Origin: Candidatus Nitrotoga sp. M5
GTDB taxonomy: Bacteria; Pseudomonadota; Gammaproteobacteria; Burkholderiales; Gallionellaceae
DNA: 64,000 bases
Direction: 5' to 3'
NCBI RefSeq assembly: GCF_927904885.1
Contig: NZ_CAKMNW010000023.1
Coordinates: forward strand, 62,001-126,000
The notes under the pieces were generated by a model. That model did no database searches, was not told the origin of the DNA, and saw only the letters and a program-made list of their open reading frames with translations. Positions 62,076-64,000 of the stretch are shown in pieces. Every line of letters begins with the position of its first letter. Positions within the stretch are counted from its first letter, which is position 1. The position numbers and the translations under genes were made by a program.

Positions 62076-64000
62076 ATGAAAAAGTTACGTTTTATTAGCG
62101 CTTTATGCGCTGTTGCGTTTAGCATTATCTCAATATCAGCTCATGCATCGCTGACTATCCGTGCGGGCGGTTTTGTCTATGACGACGTGCTTGATATTAC
62201 ATGGATGCAACCTGGTGGTTTCGTCGCCCCCAACGTTACTGGTCCCTTCAGAACGGCTAATGATGCCTTTGGGACGATAGAGTGGGCCGAGAACCTCAGT
62301 ATAGCCGACCCTTTGCGCAATAAGACCTGGGACGACTGGCGTCTACCAAGCATTTCACGTTCCGCCTCTGATGGTGTAGGCAATTTGGGAGGGCAAAGGG
62401 CTTTTACTTTCATAGATTGTAGTACCGCGACGGAGGCCGCTTGTCGCGATAACGAAATGGGTTACATGTTTCACCAAAATGGCATTTCAGTGTCAAGCCC
62501 TGGTCCTTTTACTGGCTTACAGTCCGGGCGGATATGGTCCAGCACCGAAGGGACTCCAACTATCAAAGTGTGGTCTTTCGATTATGGAACCGGGCTCGTG
62601 AGTAACTCAGATCAAAACCGTCCAGGTATGGGATGGGCAGTTCGAGATGGGGACGTTGGCGAGGCTCCGCCTGGTGCCCAGTCGTGCGCTCGCATATTGA
62701 ATCCGACAAATTTGGAAATCGCATCTCCCGGTGGCAGTGGCTTCACGGTGTCGGTGACGATACCGTCAGGTTGCAACGTCACCGGAAACGGCTTTTTCGC
62801 CACGAGCAACGATTCGCGGATCCAGCTCACCGGTGGATCTGGACCTTTCCCGCCCGATGGCGCGGTACAGTACTTTGGTTCAACCGTGACCTACAGCGTT
62901 GACCCCAACTTGGGTCCAAATTTGGTAACCGGCACGATTACAATCGCCGGGCAAATCTTCACCGTTACCCAGCTTGGTGTTCCGGTGCTTGGTCCCCCGT
63001 CGTGCGCCCGCAAGTTAAATCCGACAAGTGCGAACATTCCTGCTGCTGGTGGTAGCGGCTTTTCGGTGTCAGTGACGGAACCGTCAGGTTGTTTCTTCCC
63101 CGCAGTCGGCTTTTTAGCCAAGAGCAACGATTCGTGGATTCACCTCACTGGCGGATCAGGCTCTCCCCAGCCCGACGGTTCGGTACAGTATTTTGGTTCA
63201 AACGCAAGTGTGATCTACACCGTTGACCCTAACCCAGGTCAGAAATTGGATATCGGAACGATTACTATCGACGGACAAACTTTTAAAGTGAACCAGGCTG
63301 GAACAGCGCCACTGCCGAACAGCGCATCAGCGCTGGAGATTCCGGGGCCAGGCAGCTTCAACAGCGGTGTCGGTCAAATCTCAGGGTGGTCTTGCGCGGG
63401 TCCCGTTACTGTTTCCATCGACGGAAAGCCTCCCGTGGAGACCAGCTACGGCTCTGCGCGCGGCGATACCGCTGGCGTGTGCGGCGGCAAGGTGGATAAC
63501 GGTTTCATCCTGCTCACTAACTACAATCTACTCGGCGCTGGCGCGCACACTGCTCAGATATTGGTCAACGGTGTGCCGGCGGGCAACGCGGTGCAGTTCA
63601 ACGTAACGGTGCCTGCGGGAGAGTTTTTGGTCGGCGCCTCTGGCGGTTGTACAGCGGTGAATTTCCCGAATACAGGTTTGGCTACGGCGCTGAAATGGCA
63701 GCAAGGCACGCAAAATTTCGCAATCACTTCTAACGTCAACCTGCCTCAGATCACGCCACTGCCGGACAGCACTTCTGCGCTGGAGATTCCGGGGCCTGAC
63801 AGCTTCAACAGTGGTGTCGGCCAAATCTCAGGGTGGTCTTGCGCGGGACCCGTTACTGTTTCCATCGACGGAAAGCCTCCCGTGGCGACCAGCTACGGCT
63901 CTTCGCGTGGGGATACCGCTGGCGTGTGCAGCGGAAAGGTGGATAACGGTTTCATCCTGCTCACGAACTACAATCTACTCGGCCCTGGAGCGCACACTGC
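62076..64000 (+). CDS. Secreted Lcl/DUF1566 and BACON-like repeat protein (partial)
   Basis: Open from ATG 62076 (AGGAG upstream) past the window end, over 641 residues. 1-24: signal peptide ending AHA. 25-205: DUF1566/Lcl-like domain (VYDDVLDITWM, NKTWDDWRLPSISRS, MGYMFHQNG). About 206-310 and 311-410: two BACON-like Ig folds (GSGFTVSVTIPSGCNV, GTITIAGQIFTVTQ). From about 414: a 149-residue unit (SALEIPGPGSFNSGVGQISG, WSCAGPVTVSIDGKPPVETS) repeated at 63780 with nearly identical DNA, so recent expansion. Likely a cell-surface or exported protein; the C-terminal sorting signal lies outside. Confidence 0.8.
   Translation, partial: MKKLRFISALCAVAFSIISISAHASLTIRAGGFVYDDVLDITWMQPGGFVAPNVTGPFRTANDAFGTIEWAENLSIADPLRNKTWDDWRLPSISRSASDGVGNLGGQRAFTFIDCSTATEAACRDNEMGYMFHQNGISVSSPGPFTGLQSGRIWSSTEGTPTIKVWSFDYGTGLVSNSDQNRPGMGWAVRDGDVGEAPPGAQSCARILNPTNLEIASPGGSGFTVSVTIPSGCNVTGNGFFATSNDSRIQLTGGSGPFPPDGAVQYFGSTVTYSVDPNLGPNLVTGTITIAGQIFTVTQLGVPVLGPPSCARKLNPTSANIPAAGGSGFSVSVTEPSGCFFPAVGFLAKSNDSWIHLTGGSGSPQPDGSVQYFGSNASVIYTVDPNPGQKLDIGTITIDGQTFKVNQAGTAPLPNSASALEIPGPGSFNSGVGQISGWSCAGPVTVSIDGKPPVETSYGSARGDTAGVCGGKVDNGFILLTNYNLLGAGAHTAQILVNGVPAGNAVQFNVTVPAGEFLVGASGGCTAVNFPNTGLATALKWQQGTQNFAITSNVNLPQITPLPDSTSALEIPGPDSFNSGVGQISGWSCAGPVTVSIDGKPPVATSYGSSRGDTAGVCSGKVDNGFILLTNYNLLGPGAHT

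Noticed and set aside
1..64000. CRISPR array
   Set aside because: No run of regularly spaced direct repeats was seen; recurring sequences are MITE, REP or attC type.

Overview
The window looks like chromosome of a betaproteobacterium, probably Nitrosomonadales (Gallionellaceae-like). This is an inference from the housekeeping genes (thiS-thiG-trmB; rph-rdgB-hemW opposite yicC; pepN; metY) and from the style of the intergenic repeats; no rRNA or species marker is present. Conserved genes occupy 0-6.1 kb, 14.3-16.9 kb, 21.6-24.3 kb and 54.2-55.5 kb. Most of the rest is accessory DNA.

Layout. 0-6.1 kb: tRNA-Gly, thiamine genes, trmB, hemW, rdgB, rph, yicC. 6.3-11.4 kb: an integron-type cassette array without an integrase (a CALIN), carrying a coiled-coil/zinc-ribbon protein, an HNH + DEDDh-exonuclease fusion, a HEPN/AbiU2-like protein and a small membrane protein, broken up by MITEs and dead REP-associated transposase (RAYT) copies. 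11.7-16.9 kb: a secreted SdrD-B repeat protein, two Hsp20 genes and a GNAT/nitrilase pair. 17.2-20.8 kb: a three-gene redox operon (Fe-S protein, FrdA-like flavoprotein, NuoF-like NADH module) that looks like a soluble NADH-linked fumarate-type reductase. 24.3-36 kb: a toxin-antitoxin and defence island (two reciprocally decayed hicAB copies, a HigBA-like pair, a PD-(D/E)xK protein bracketed by perfect palindromes, a TIR-WD40-Roc-DUF4365 protein, VapBC-like and AbiE-like modules).

40.2-50.9 kb is a second, older cassette region. Genes for a DUF3817 protein, a LysE exporter, a VOC protein, two lipoproteins, a DUF1428 protein, a secreted protein and YnfA are separated by related attC-like sites. 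It is interrupted by a GST/DUF5996 pair and a copper P-type ATPase. 51.1-53.9 kb is a periplasmic copper module (CopA multicopper oxidase and CopB) bracketed by remnants of one IS3-type transposase. 56-64 kb has two small paralogous secreted proteins, a bicovalent-flavin oxidase, an isolated cassette with a HEPN-like protein, a sodium:solute symporter, and the start of a long secreted tandem-repeat protein that runs off the end.

How it fits together: three integrase-less cassette zones, four to five TA systems, two candidate immune genes and at least four dispersed non-autonomous repeat families show a chromosome that repeatedly captured and lost small mobile cargo. The items most worth following up are the TIR-Roc protein with its PD-(D/E)xK neighbour, the HNH-exonuclease cassette, and the NADH:fumarate-reductase-like operon.
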